Positions 46,141 to 57,803 of a stretch of DNA of 64,000 nt are shown here, in pieces. Below the pieces are notes generated by a model. The model saw only the letters and a program-made list of their open reading frames with translations, was not told the DNA's origin and did no database searches. The number at the start of each line of letters is the position of its first letter. Position 1 is the first letter of the stretch. Origin of the DNA: Monodelphis domestica. Taxonomy: Eukaryota; Chordata; Mammalia; Didelphimorphia; Didelphidae. The stretch lies in contig NC_077227.1 in the NCBI RefSeq assembly GCF_027887165.1, positions 65,730,607 to 65,794,606 of the forward strand, in the 5' to 3' direction. Both the position numbers and the translations under genes were made by a program.

Positions 46141-46247
46141 AAATGAATTATTTAAATATTTTTCCATGCATTTTGCCTACCCTTCTCCCCACCTCTCTCC
46201 TAGAACCAATCAGTAATTCCACTGGGTTACACATGTATTTTCACTCA

Positions 46248-46601
46248 TTTAAAAAATAGACTCGAATACAGGACTACAATCCCCATGAGCCTTTGCTCCA
46301 CTTCCCCAGAATGCCTTGTAATCTCACCTGGGCTGAGATCAAGAAGGTATTTAAGCTGATTCAAAGGCTTTTGAGGGTCTCTCTTGGCTCTTTTTGGACT
46401 TCCGTTTTGGAGCAGGCGCGTCTCTTGGGTGATGTGAAGTTATTTTGTCTAGGCCTCTGACCTAGGCACATGTTTCTTATTTGTATATTCTTTAATCTTT
46501 AACCTTTAATAAGCCTCTAAAAAATATAATACTCCTTGCAGAGAGAAACTAATTTCTACCTGCCTCAGTCTCCCCGTCTCCCCTAAATTTTAATCTTTAC
46601 A
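46248..46601 (+). mobile_element. Solo LTR (LTR-C) in an L1 3' UTR
   Basis: CTCA occurs on both sides (46244-46247 and 46602-46605) and the L1 3' UTR continues across the gap. The inside has ggactacaatccccatgagcc, a TATA-like ggtatttaagc near 46347, a CpG-bearing ggagcaggcgcgtctc, a poly(A)-type taataagcc near 46507 and a CA end. The left end is not TG, so it may be mutated or a few bases off. Confidence 0.65.
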
Positions 46602-46812
46602 CTCAATACCCATTTCCATATTAATAATTTTTTTAGAAATTTTTAAAAACCAAAACCACATTTCCAATACTCATATAAACAAGTGAATAATCAAATGTTT
46701 TCCTTCTGCATTTATATTCCACAGTTCTTTCTCTTAATGTAGATGGCATTCCTTCTAATAAGACCCTTGTGATTGTCTTTGATTATTGCATCGCTATCAG
46801 TAGGAAAGTCAA

Positions 46813-47640
46813 TTACATATGATTATTCCACAATATTTCAGTCTGTGCCCACAATGTTCTCCTGGTTCTGTTCATTTCACTCCTCATCAGTTCATGGTGG
46901 TCTTTCCAGCATGTATGAAAACCCAACTGTTTATTGTTCCTTATAGCACAATAGTATTCCATCACTATCATATGCCATAATTTGCTCATCCATTCCTCAA
47001 TTGAGGGACACTCCCATATTTTCCAATTTTTTGCCACCTCAAAAAGTGTGGCTTTTAATATTTTTGTATAAGTATTTTTTCCTATTATCTTTTTGGTGTA
47101 CAAGCCTAGTAGTAGTATTGCTGGATCAAAAGGTATGCATTATTTTAAAATCCTTTCGGCATAATTACAAATTGCTTTACAGAATGGTTGAATCAATTCC
47201 CAACTTTACCAGCAGTGTATTAGTGTCCCAATTTTGCTACATCCCCTACAACATTCATTATTTTCCTTTACTTTCATATTGACCAACCTTCTAGGTGTGA
47301 GATGGTACCTCAAAGTTGTTTTGATTTGCATTTCCCTAGTTAGGAGGGATTTAGGACACTTTTTCATGTCATTACTGATAATTTTGATTTCTTCATCTGA
47401 AAACTGCCCATTCATATCCTTTTGACCATTTTTTTCAATTGGGGAATGGCTTGATTTCTTATATATTTGACTTAATTCTTTTTATATTTGGGAAATTAGA
47501 CCCTTGTCAGAGAATTTTGTTATAAAAATTCTTTCCCAGTTTGTTACTACCCTTCTAAATTTAGTTGCATTGGTTTTGTTTGTACAAACCCTTTTAAATT
47601 TAATATAATCCAAATTATTCATTTTATATTTTGTAATGTT
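46813..47640 (-). pseudogene. LINE-1 ORF2 C-terminal relic
   Basis: Minus strand, in two open pieces. The upstream piece (47206-47415) carries SLLTREMQIKTTLRYHLTP and CCRGCSKIGTLIHCW, the L1 cysteine-rich C-terminal segment. The downstream piece (46813-47103) carries TYTKILKATLFEVAKNWK, CPSIEEWMSKLWHMIVMEYYCAIRNN and SEMNRTRRTLWAQTEI. A frame change separates them. The region binds nucleic acid in active L1s; here it is a relic without a polymerase. Confidence 0.88.
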
Positions 47641-48226
47641 CTTTCATGCCATTTTATGTGAGTTATACCCATTATATTTCCCTTCTGCTCCTCCCAATGC
47701 ATTCCTCTTTATTGCCGCATAATTTCATTTTTCATATAATCCCATTATATTTAAATCACATCCTTGCCCTCTGTCTTCTCACTGTCCTAAAAATAAAATT
47801 CTTCAGTTACAAGAATCATCTTACCATGTAGTTATGTAAACAGTTTAACTTTATTAGATGCCTTTTGATTTCTCTTCCTATTGATTTTTTTATGATTCTC
47901 TTGAATATTATGCTTAAGATGCATATTTTCTATTCAGCTCTGTTCAGGAATGTTTGAAAATTGCCTATTTCATTGAAATACCTATTTTCTTTTGCCCTGA
48001 GGGATTATGCTCAATTTTGCTGGTTAGGTGATTCTTGGTTGGAATCCTAGCTCCTTTGCCCCCTGGAATATCACATTCTACAGGCAGGTCCTCTGATCTT
48101 TTAATGTAGAAGCTCTTAAATCCTATGTGATTGTAACACTAGCTTCACAATATATATATATTTTTTTTTGGTAATTTTTTTCTTTGACCTGGGAATTCTG
48201 GAATTTGACTTTAATAATCCTGGGAG

Positions 48227-48562
48227 TTATACTTTTGATATTACTTTCAGGAGGTGACTTGTGACTTTGATTGTTTTTTGATGTTTCATGGAGTCATTAG
48301 CTTCTTCTTGCCCAATTCTAACTTTGAAGGCATGATCTTTTTCAGTGAACTTTTGCACCTCCTTTTCAATTTGGCCAATTTTCCTTTTTAAAAAGCCTTT
48401 TTTCCCCTCAGTGAATCTTTTACTTCTTTTTCCATTTATCCAATTCTTTAAAAAAAGAGAGATTTTCTCTTCAGTGGATTTTTGTGCCTCTTTTATCAAT
48501 TTTCCTATTTTTTTTGAAGGTGTTATTTTTTTCAACACTTTTGTGCCTCCTTTACCAATCAT
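48227..48562 (-). pseudogene. LINE-1 ORF1 coiled-coil relic
   Basis: 111 open codons, Lys/Glu-rich, made of repeated blocks of about 21 residues with a shared plan (IGQIEKEVQKFTEKDHAFK and KLIKEAQKSTEEKISLF are two). In L1, ORF1 forms a coiled-coil trimer that coats the RNA. The downstream RNA-binding domain is out of frame. Confidence 0.8.
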
Positions 48563-49470
48563 TTGACTTTTTCATATTTTTTTGGTATCATTCTCATTTC
48601 TTTTACCACTTTTTATCCTACCTCTCTTATTTGATTTTTTAAATCCTTTTTGAATTCCTTTACTAATTCTTTTTGGCCCTTAAACCAAATCATATTGTCC
48701 TTGGAGACTTTGAATATAGCAGTATTGACTTTGTTGTTTTCATTTATCTTAGTTTGTGTTTTGGTCTTCCCTGTAGCCAAAATAATTTTCTAGGTTTAGT
48801 TTCTTTTTCATAGTTTTATTCATTTTCCAATCTTTTTCTTTTCTTTTAATTAGTTAAAAAAAAAACTATTAAATTTGATCTCTGTTCCTGTGGTGAAGGG
48901 AACAGTGTTCTAAGGTTCAGGTTCTTTCTACAGCTGCCTTCAGAGTTGCCTCTGATGATCAATTTATTTTCAGTTCTTCTAAGATAGTATGAGGTAAGAA
49001 GTGGTGTGTGTTTAATACTCTCCAGGACTTTGCTCTGGTATGAAAGCAACCACAAACATTCTATTTTACCTTGGAACTGTGACCTAGATCCTGGTCCTCT
49101 GTAGCCACAAGCACTGGTGTCTTGTACTAAGAGCTAGCAATCTCCTGTAATCTTCTTGGCAGTAGTATGACTCCATCCTCTTATCATCTGTGTCTGAGAG
49201 CTCCAGGTGCCTTTTCTACTGATTCAGCTGCCCTGCTGCTATGACGGTGCTTGCCCTGGAATGCTGCTTTGTGCTCCACTTTCACTCCAGTGCAATAGAT
49301 CTTTCATGTCTGTCTTGTAAGTTTTTTGGGCTGAAAAATTATTTCACTCCTTGTTTGTGATTTATGGTCCTCCAGAATTCATTCTGAGGTCTTATATGCT
49401 GTTTTTTTGTAGGGCAATTTGGTAGAGATCAGGTGGTTTTATGTACTTTATTTGCAATCTTGGATCCACC

Positions 49471-49764
49471 CCCTTCCTTTGAAGTATTAAGACATTTGTA
49501 TAAATACACAGTTTCAAAAATGTGAGAAATTAGTGAGTTAAAGAAAGTAGTTTATAACATAGTGCTCTACCCATCTATACCAAAAAGCTGTTGCTTTTTT
49601 TCCCACCTCCAGGAAATATGGCACAGTGCTTGTAGAGTGAAATCAGTTTTGGATAATCACTAGAAATATGTCATTTATGTACAGGATCAAATGGCCTAAA
49701 ATACATATTCAATAATTTATCTTGGACCTTAATTATGCTGCAATCATTTTTTTTTTCATCTCTA
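49471..49764. other. No recognisable feature
   Basis: Short AT-rich flank between the L1 5' end and an L2-like fragment. Confidence 0.4.
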
Positions 49765-50350
49765 CATTCTGAAAACCTCTGGGTCATCTTTGAGCCTTTA
49801 TCTCTTTCTGCATATAATTATCATCTCTCTAAAAAATAAAACAACAAAAACTTACCTGCCATCGTAGAATCAATACTGTGTATTGGTTCCACAGCTAAAG
49901 AATAAGGATTAGGGCAATGGAAGTTAAGTGACTTGCCTAGGATTACACAGCTGGAAAGTGTCTGAGGCCATATTTGAACTCAAGACCTCTTGTCTCTAGG
50001 CTTATGAGACTACTGAGCCACCTATCTTCCCCCTTTTCATGTCTTTTTTGAGACATTCTTCCTAACATCTCTCATTTCCACTTTCAAAATCAATTCAATA
50101 GTCCAAGTCTTTAGTAATACATAACTTGCTGGTAATTATGCTTCAAGAATAGTGCATGCATTCTGTTCCTCTCCTATCTACATAACATTAGAGTGTGTCA
50201 GTCTTTTTACTGTGCTATTTGACACATTTCTTCTGATGACAATCAAAAGTTTCCTATGATTCCTTATTGCCTAGAAGATCAAATCCAAAGTCCTTTCCTG
50301 AGGATATAGATTCTCTACAATCTCTTCCTTCCCTAGCAATCTTTGATATT
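49765..50350 (+). mobile_element. L2-like fragment split by a Mar1-like SINE
   Basis: The words aacctctgggtcatctttgagcctttatctc before 49835, and agaagatcaaatccaaagtcctttcctgagg near 50270, fit an old L2 ORF2/3' region. The part between is diverged. The antisense Mar1-like SINE at 49835-50037 separates the two. Confidence 0.45.
49835..50037 (-). mobile_element. Mar1-like SINE, antisense
   Basis: Reads back to front as acttacctgccatcgtagaatcaatactgtgtattgg, aagttaagtgacttgcctagg, ttgaactcaagacctcttg and ctactgagccacct. The accatcttagaatcaatac-type tail is diagnostic. Confidence 0.85.
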
Positions 50351-51263
50351 CTTGACCTTTTGTTTTTCATATAACTATTTTTAAAATAGCTCCATATAAT
50401 TTTTAATACATTGATTGGTATTCAATGAATTAGTAAGTTAATTTAGGTTGAATTACCATTTTTATTATATTTGCTCTGCCTACTCATACGCAATTAATAT
50501 TTCTACAATCATTTATATCTGACCATCTTTGTGTGAAGAGTATTTAGTAATTGTAATCATATGGTTTCTGTGTTTGTCTTGGCAGGTAGATTCATAAACA
50601 CTTTATATTGTCTATAGTTATTTTAAGTGGAATTTCTCATATCCATTACTGCTGGACTTTGTTGACAATTTATAGAAATACTGATACTTTATGTGACTTT
50701 ATTTTATGTCCTGCAAGTTTCCTAAAGTTGTTAATTGTTTCTACTGGTTTTTTGGTTGGTTCTCTAGGATTCTCCCAGCATAGCATCATGTCAACTGTGA
50801 AGAGTAATAGTTTTGTTTTCTCATTGTCTCTTTCAATTCTTTCATATTGTTCCTTCCTTTTATTCTGATAGCTAACATTTCTACTACAAATGGAATAATA
50901 ATGGTGGTAATGGGCATCATTGCTTCATCCCTGATCTTATTCAGAAGGGTTCTAGGTTAACTCCATTGCTAATAATGCTTGCTGGAAGATTTTTGATGGA
51001 TATTATTACTTCAAGTAAAGCTCCATTTTTTACTGTGATTTCTCAAATTTTTAACAGGAATGTGTTATATTTTATCAAAAGCCTATTCTATATTGAGATA
51101 ATGATATGATTTTTTATTCTTGCTATTGATATGGCCAATTTCTGAATCTTCAAACAGCTTCCTATTACTGGTATGTTGTATAATTCTGGGTTTTAATATA
51201 CTCTTATCTGTTTTCATTTTATTTATAAATACCATTTATTTATGAATATTTATTTATTTAATA

Positions 51264-51291
51264 ATTTAATAATAAATATTTATTATTAAAT
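51264..51291. repeat. 28-bp perfect AT palindrome
   Basis: Self-complementary 28-mer centred between 51277 and 51278, entirely A/T. It lies in the joint between two L1 segments. Confidence 0.95.
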
Positions 51292-51318
51292 ATTCATTTA
51301 TTTATGAATACCATTCTC

Positions 51319-51344
51319 ATTCACAGTTATTATTAACTGTGAAT
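51319..51344. repeat. 11-bp-arm hairpin
   Basis: ATTCACAGTTA and TAACTGTGAAT around a 4-base loop (TTAT). Immediately adjoins the L1 spacer that starts at 51345. Confidence 0.95.
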
Positions 51345-53430
51345 TCCCTTCTTTTCTCTTTTTCCTCATTGTTTATTCTTTCTCTTTCCTTTCACTCTAT
51401 CTCTCCTGAAAAGTATTTTTCTACAGACCACCATCTCCCCCAAAAAGCCTTCCCTTCTACCAACTCTCCCTTCTCATCCATTTCTACTCCTATTTCTCTG
51501 CAGTACAAGATAGATTTCTATACTTAACTAAGCATATGTTATTCTCTATTTGTGTTAATTCAAATGAGAGTAAAGATCAAGCCTTGTCCCCTCCCCTATT
51601 TTCACTCTGAATTAAAAGTTCTTTCCTACCTCTTCTATATAAGGCAATTTACCCCATTCTATCTCTCCTTTCTCCCAGTTCATTCCTTTTTCTCACCCCT
51701 TGATTTTATTTTTTGGGGGGGTCTCATCCCATCATACTCAACTCATGCCTGTTCACTCTATGTATACTCCTAATTTTCCCTAATAATGATTGATTTCTAA
51801 GGATTTACAAATATCATTTTCCCATATAGTAAAGTAAATAGTTAACGTTATTGAATACCTTATGATTTCTCTTTCCTCTTTGCTTTTTTATGTTTCTCTT
51901 GAGTCTTGTATTTGAAAGTCAAATTTTATATTCAACTCTGATCTTTTCAACAAGAATGCTTAAAAAAACTCAATTTTATTACATGTACATTCCTCCCCCT
52001 GAAGAATTAAACTCAGTTTTGCTATGTAGTTGATTCTTAGGTATAATTATAGCTCCTCTTGACCTCCAGAACCAGTATTCCAAGACCTCTCCTTCTTTAA
52101 TATAGACACTTCTAAATCTTTTATTATCCTGACTGTGGCTTCATGATTTTTGAATTGTTTCTTTCTGTCTTCTTACAATGTTTTCTGCTTGATGTGGAGC
52201 TCTGGAATGTGTCTGAAATGTTTTCTTGATATCTCCTGGGATCATTAGTTTCCATTTAATTTGAATAAGAAATTACTTTCTTCAGTGAACTTTTATACCT
52301 CTTTTCCCATTTATTCAGTATAATTTTTAACGAGTTCACTTCAGTGAATTTTTGTATATCTTTTTTCCATTTAACTAATTCTGCTTTTTAAGAAATTCTA
52401 ATTTTCAGGTTTTTTTGTTCCTCCCTTATCATTCAGCCTATTCTATTTTAAGATGTTATTTTCTTCAATATTTTTGAGCCTCATTTACCAAACTAGCTCT
52501 TTTTTTTTTTGGTATCATTCTCATGTCTTTCCTCAAATTTCTCTTTACCTTTCTATTTGAATTTAAAACAACAACAACAACTTTTTAATTTCTTCCAGGG
52601 GCTAAGTCCAATTCACACTTTGAGACCTTGATTATAGCTATTTTGATTTCACTAGCTTCTTCAGAGTTTATATTCTAATTTCTCCTATCACCATAGTAAA
52701 TCCACATGATCAGGTTCTTTTTTTAATTTGTCTGTTCCTCATTTTTACAGCCAATTTCTCAACTTTTAAGTTCATGTTAAAGCTGAGTTCTGCTTCTAGG
52801 ATGGGGAAGGAACTGTCCCGTAGTTCAGATTTTTGTGCTTTTCTTTTCAGAATTAGTTCAAGGAGTATTTAAATTTTATTTATTCCAATGTGACATGATC
52901 CAAGGAGAAAATGGTCACTGCTCTCCTGATCTTCTGATCTATAAGCAACTTAAACTGTGTCTTAACTTAATCTTAAACTTAAATCTTAAACTGTGTCCAG
53001 GGTCACTACTTCTAATGCTCCTCTTTGTCCTACGATTGAGACCCAGAATCATGTATGAGTAAAGCAACAAAGTCTTGCTCTCAGTTCCATTAAAGTGTTC
53101 CCTGTATCCTTCCTTTGATCAGTTATCTGACCCCCTTTAATGTATGAGAACTTTGGAAGCTTCTGCCACTGCTTATTCATACACACCTGAGAAATGTTGC
53201 TGACTTCCCAGGCCTGTGCCTAGGGTAGACTGTGCCCCATTCTCATTGCAGGGGAAAAGACCCTTCCTGCTAACATTTTATGTTGTCTTGGGGTGATAAA
53301 TTGTTTCATCCCATTCTTTTGTTGCTTCTGCCATTCTGGAATTCATCTTAGGGTATTCTTTGAATATTGTTTTGAAGGAAATTTGAGCGTTCAGGTGAGT
53401 CCCTGCCTTTATTCCATCATCTTGGTTCCC

Positions 53431-54589
53431 TTGATCATTATTACTTAAAGGCACTCTATACAAATTCCTTTCCTTACATTCCAACTATATTTCAACTTCC
53501 TCTAGGAAAGAGAATATCTCTATTTTTAACATCTAGCCTCCAGGGGGCATTGTGTAAATATGGGATCATAAAAGAAGTAGTTCTCGTGTGAAGCTAAGGC
53601 ATGCTTAAGATAAAGGAGAGTAAGCAGTGATTATGTTGTATAATTTTAAGGAGAATAGGAAGAATTCCTCCTGAAATGATATTTGTTAATATTTGTTATA
53701 TGTATAGTGTCATGATGTCTTAATTTCATCATCCTATATAAATATATTTAGTTTCCTCTCTCACTAATTTTCTTTCAAAATGTAAGTGCCCATTTTAGGG
53801 CCATGTATAATATTTACAAAGATATCTTGACTTATTCTTTGATAAATTTGATGAGCTGCACCTCATTGAAAAGTTGTGTACCTTGAAACTCAGTGACTGC
53901 TTAATGGGATAAGCTAATGAAAAAGTGTTGGGAAATATGGTCCAGGATCAGGATAGGAAAGAATCCAAAGATCTGGAGGTTAATTAGGAACTTCACATAA
54001 TAAATACTTGGCGCAGAAAAAACTGAAAGTATAAAAAAAAAAGTTGAACACTATATAGAATTAAGAACATTTTCCTCATATCAAGCCAAAGATTTGATTA
54101 TTAAGATTTTCCAAAGACCAAGTTCAACTTTCTGTCACTTAAGTTTCAATTCCTCTCCTACTTCTGTTTCTTAGAGGAAGAGAAAACAACTCTATTCTCT
54201 TTTTCATATGACACCCCTTCCAATGTGATACCTCCAGATAGACTAAACATCTGAAGTTACATTCATTTTCTCCATTTGTTATGGACTTAGGAAACTTCAA
54301 CATTACCTCTCTCCTTTTTTATTCATTCTTTGCAACAGATATTGATATGTTAATAATAGTTATATACATGGTGATTTTGTTTGATTATTTATTCTTATTT
54401 ATTTAGTAAGGCGAGATGACCACAACTGCCATTTAGGTGGTGCTATGAGTCCTCATTTCCATGTAATAGAATGGGAAATCATTGGGATTCTAGTCACAAA
54501 GTAGTCAGGCTCAGATAGACCCAGAAATGGAAGTTGCAAGGACCACTTTATAGACCAAAATGTAGCTGCATGGCTATATTCTTTTTTTT
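53431..54589. other. Repeat-poor DNA, no gene seen
   Basis: No assigned element. Nothing with a domain or regulatory motif that I can defend. Confidence 0.4.
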
Positions 54590-54785
54590 TTTAACCTTCC
54601 ATCTTAAAATCAATACTGTGTATTGCTTCCAAGGTAGAAGTGCAGCAGTAAGGGCTAGGAGATCAGGATTAAGTGACTTACCCAGGGTCACAGAGCTAAG
54701 AAGTTTCTGAGGCCAGATTTGAACCCAGAATCTTCTTTCTCTAGGCCTGGTTCTCAATTCACTGAGTCACCTAATTTCCCCCTGG
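54590..54785 (-). mobile_element. Mar1-like SINE, antisense
   Basis: Full-length: aaccttccatcttaaaatcaatactgtgtattgc, tcaggattaagtgacttacccagggtc, ccagatttgaacccag, ctctaggcctggttctc and a T-run at the tail side. Confidence 0.88.
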
Positions 54786-55799
54786 CTATATTCTTAATCT
54801 ATCTCATCAAAGTTCAGTAGTCCTTATTCTCTAGTTACTCTTCTTAGTCAAATGAGAGACAGACAGACAGATAGAATGTCAGATGATAGATACATGCATA
54901 GATAGCCAGCCCAGCCAGATGTTTTCTTAACAAATGGAACAAGTGTTTTACTACTCCTTAATGCCTGGTGGTTGGCTCTCTCTAAGGCCTGTCATATAGC
55001 ATTTTTGAAAACTTATAGCATATAAACTCATTCTCTGTTTAATTCGTCTTACAATTCATAGTAGCTGAAAACAAAAATCACTATTGATGTACAGATGCCT
55101 AATTTCATTTTCACCCTTTGCTATTCGTTTGTTTACTAGCTCCCTGTAAATCTCATGAAAATTGCTTGTAATCTTTTACCAGCTGCTGCTCTCTATCAAA
55201 GCCTGTGGTGATTCTTTTTTTTTTTTGATTCTCTCCTCATTCCCTACCCTATAAGTCATTTCTGTACCACAAAACATTAAATGGGGCCAGTATGGAATTC
55301 ACTTTTTCCTTTCTTAATAATTTATAAAAATCATATTCTTAACATCCAAACAGATAGTTCTAATGAATAAACAAGTTCATATTCTGTGCAGAGCACTATG
55401 TATTGGGGTATATGGGGGGGGCTGTTCAGCATAAATGAGTCAGTCTGTGCCTTCATGGAACTTCTGATATGACTGGCATTGGTACTCTTTATTTAAAGGT
55501 AAATAAATCTCTTAAGGATAAATTGTAACTAAATAGAGAGGGTTGAAATAGGACATGATTACAATTTTCTACACAAACATATGTGTATATCAAATGTTTG
55601 CATACCTTAAAATGCCATGCAAATATTTATCTTTATCATATCATCAAGCATCTAGGTGATGTAGTGCAGAGATACCAAATAGAAAACTCACAGCATTCCC
55701 AAATGTGGTGTAAATCTGATTGAAATATAACTTGAAAATAATTAAGAAAATAAATAAAATACAATAAAACTGTGTTAATGTGTTTTTCTTAGCCAATAT
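54786..55799. other. Repeat-poor DNA, no gene seen
   Basis: Contains a short (AGAC/AGAT)n patch near 54855-54905 and an interrupted old scrap near 55385-55475 (gagcactatgtattgggg). No gene. Confidence 0.4.
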
Positions 55800-56920
55800 A
55801 TGTCTGAATAGAATCTTTTTTCCTAATTAATTTTATTTTCTTTTTTTCTCCAATTACATGTACATTTTCAGCATTTTTTCAAAGAATTTTGTCTTGAATT
55901 CTTTCTCATCCCTTGCTGAGATTGTCAGTAATCTCATATAGATCTTACATTTGTAAGCATGTAAAACATTTTACCATTTTAATCCTTTTGAGGAAGGAAA
56001 CACAAACAAAAAAATTAAGAAAGTGAAAAAAAGTTTGCTTTGGTGTGGATAGAGATTCAATTGTTTTTTTTTTTCCATCTGGAAGCAGATGGTATTTTTT
56101 TTCTTTCATCATGAGTCTTTTGGGATTGGCTGGATCGTTGTATTGCTGAGAATAGCTAAGTAATGTTAATTGTACAGTACTCCTATTACTGTGAACTATG
56201 TTTTTCTGGTTCTGCTTATTTCACTCTGCTTCAATTTGTGTCTTTCCAGAAGTTTTTTTTTTTACCTCCTCCTGCTCATCATTCCTTATAGCACAATAGT
56301 ATTGTGTTAAAATCACAAACTGTAGCTTACTCAGCCATTCCCTGATAAATGAATATCCTCTCATTTTCCAATTCTTTGCTTCTACAAAATAGAGCTACTT
56401 TTAATACTTTTGAACATATAGATCTTACTTCTTTTTAAAATTTATTTGGGATACAAACCTAGTAATGGTACTGCCCTTTTAGGCATAGGTCCAAATTGCT
56501 TTACAGAATAATTGAATCAGTTCACAACTCCCTGAAGAGCACATAAATGTCTCAGTTTTCCCACATCCTCTTCCAGTTGTGTAATTTTCTTTTTCTGTCA
56601 TAATAACCAATCTGATAGGTATGGGGTGGTACCTAAGAGTTGCTTTAATTTTCTTTTCTCTAATAGTGATTTAGAACAGTTTCTTTTTGCATGCCTACAG
56701 AGAAGCTCTAATTACTTTGAGAACTGCCTATTCATATTCCTTGACCATTTATCAGTTGAAGAATGACATATTTTGATACATTTGACTTATTTCTCTGTGC
56801 ACTTTTGAGTTGAAGTCTTTATTAGGGAGATTTGTAAAAAAATTTGCACATTATAATTACTGTGTATTACTCTCCATCCTATTTTTTCTATTTTCTTTCT
56901 TTGTTTTTCTTTTTTTCCCT

Positions 56921-57024
56921 TAATGTGTTATGCTTAACGAATTTGCATCTTATCCTTGCTCATGGCCATGCTAATGTTCTCTGAATCATTCCAAATTTAT
57001 TATTTGTGCTGCTGAAGTGAGCAC
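56921..57024 (-). pseudogene. U6 snRNA pseudogene
   Basis: Reverse complement of U6 over its whole length: starts gtgctcacttcagcagcac, has the gaacattagcatggcc region (U6 reads gaagattagcatggcc) and gcaaattcgttaagc near the 3' end. The invariant ACAGAGA-type segment is mutated (antisense tctctgaatcatt), so it is not functional. On plus, a T-rich stretch (56881-56919) follows the 3' end like an A tail. TCCTATTT occurs at 56877-56884 and 57025-57032 as a candidate target repeat. L1-mobilised copy by the usual interpretation. Confidence 0.9.
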
Positions 57025-57136
57025 TCCTATTTACTTTCTGACCACCATCTCCCTCAATTTGCCCTCTTTTCTATCAGCCCCAACCTACCTTCTCTAATCC
57101 CCTACCCACTTTCTTATACCTTAATATAGATTTCTA

Positions 57137-57169
57137 CACTTAATCTTAGACGAAAGGCCGAGAATTAAT
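57137..57169 (-). pseudogene. U2 snRNA 5'-end fragment (33 nt) with target duplication
   Basis: The reverse complement lines up with U2 nucleotides 1 to 33 without gaps, with 6 differences. The conserved ttctcggccttt and ctaagat blocks are preserved. It is bounded exactly by a 17-bp direct repeat with one mismatch: CTTAATATAGATTTCTA (57120-57136) and CTTAAGATAGATTTCTA (57170-57186). 3'-truncated U2 retropseudogenes with direct repeats are known in mammals. It lies 113 bases from the U6 pseudogene in the same spacer. Confidence 0.8.
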
Positions 57170-57803
57170 CTTAAGATAGATTTCTATAAAGAACTGATTA
57201 TATGTTCTTCCCTCTTTGAGCCAATTCCAATGAGAGTAAGGTTCAAGTGATTCCCTCCAAAACTTCCCCCATCTTTCCTCTATTTGAAAGTCCTCTATTT
57301 CATCATAACCATATTCATTATAACAATTTTTTCCCTGAAGGATTTTGTTCAGTTTTGCTAGGCAAATGTTTTTGTTTTGAAGTCCTCAATCCTATGCTCT
57401 CTAGAATCATAATTCTAGGCCTTTTCATATCATAATTCCAGGCCTTTTCATCTTCTAATGTTGAAACTTCTAACTCTTGTGTTATCCTAACCGTGGTGAC
57501 AAAATGTTTGAACTTTTTATTCATGGTTGTTTTCAATATTATCTCCTTGATCTAGGAGCCCTAGAATTTTGCTATAATAATCCTGGGAATTATCCTTTTG
57601 GGATCCCTTTCAAGAAGTGATTGGTGGATTCTTTTGATTCCTATTTTACCCCCTAGTTTTAGGATATATGGTAAATTTTCCTTGATAATTTTGTAAAAGA
57701 CAATGTCTAAGCTCTTTCTATTTTTTGAGCATGGCTTTCAGGTAATTTCATGTAGTCATTAACTTTCTCTTGCCAAATTCTAATTTTTAAAACATAATTT
57801 TCT

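Larger units (their letters stand above)
46141..49470 (-). mobile_element. LINE-1 with large ORF2 deletion, minus strand
   Basis: On minus: 5' UTR (from the antisense tcttggatccaccccc at 49457), ORF1 (about 48860 to 47850), spacer, then directly the last 270 codons of ORF2 (47640 to 46800), and a 3' UTR to 46141 interrupted by LTR-C. The spacer-ORF2 joint lies near 47640, further upstream in ORF2 than the joint shared by the HAL1-like copies. This could be an individual deletion or a longer HAL1 variant. Confidence 0.75.
50355..53430 (-). mobile_element. LINE-1 with 5' end, ORF1 and a piece of ORF2
   Basis: On minus: 5' edge at about 53430 (antisense catcatcttggttccc), 5' UTR to 52850, ORF1 to about 51850, spacer to 51345, then a palindromic AT joint and an ORF2 reverse-transcriptase-to-thumb segment (51195-50355; antisense words gttttttggttggttctctaggattctc, tcatgtcaactgtgaagag). 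Endonuclease and C-terminus are absent. No open frame exceeds 80 codons in the L1 direction. Confidence 0.7.

Noticed and set aside
45922..46216. Met-Leu-Cys-Tyr repeat protein
   Set aside because: Product of the pentanucleotide array. A five-base unit read in threes gives a five-residue repeat in any frame.
56200..57024. U6-L1 chimaeric retrocopy made by template switching
   Set aside because: U6 and L1 are co-oriented, which first suggested a chimaera. However, spacer sequence of the same HAL1-like element continues on both sides of U6, so an insertion into the element is simpler.
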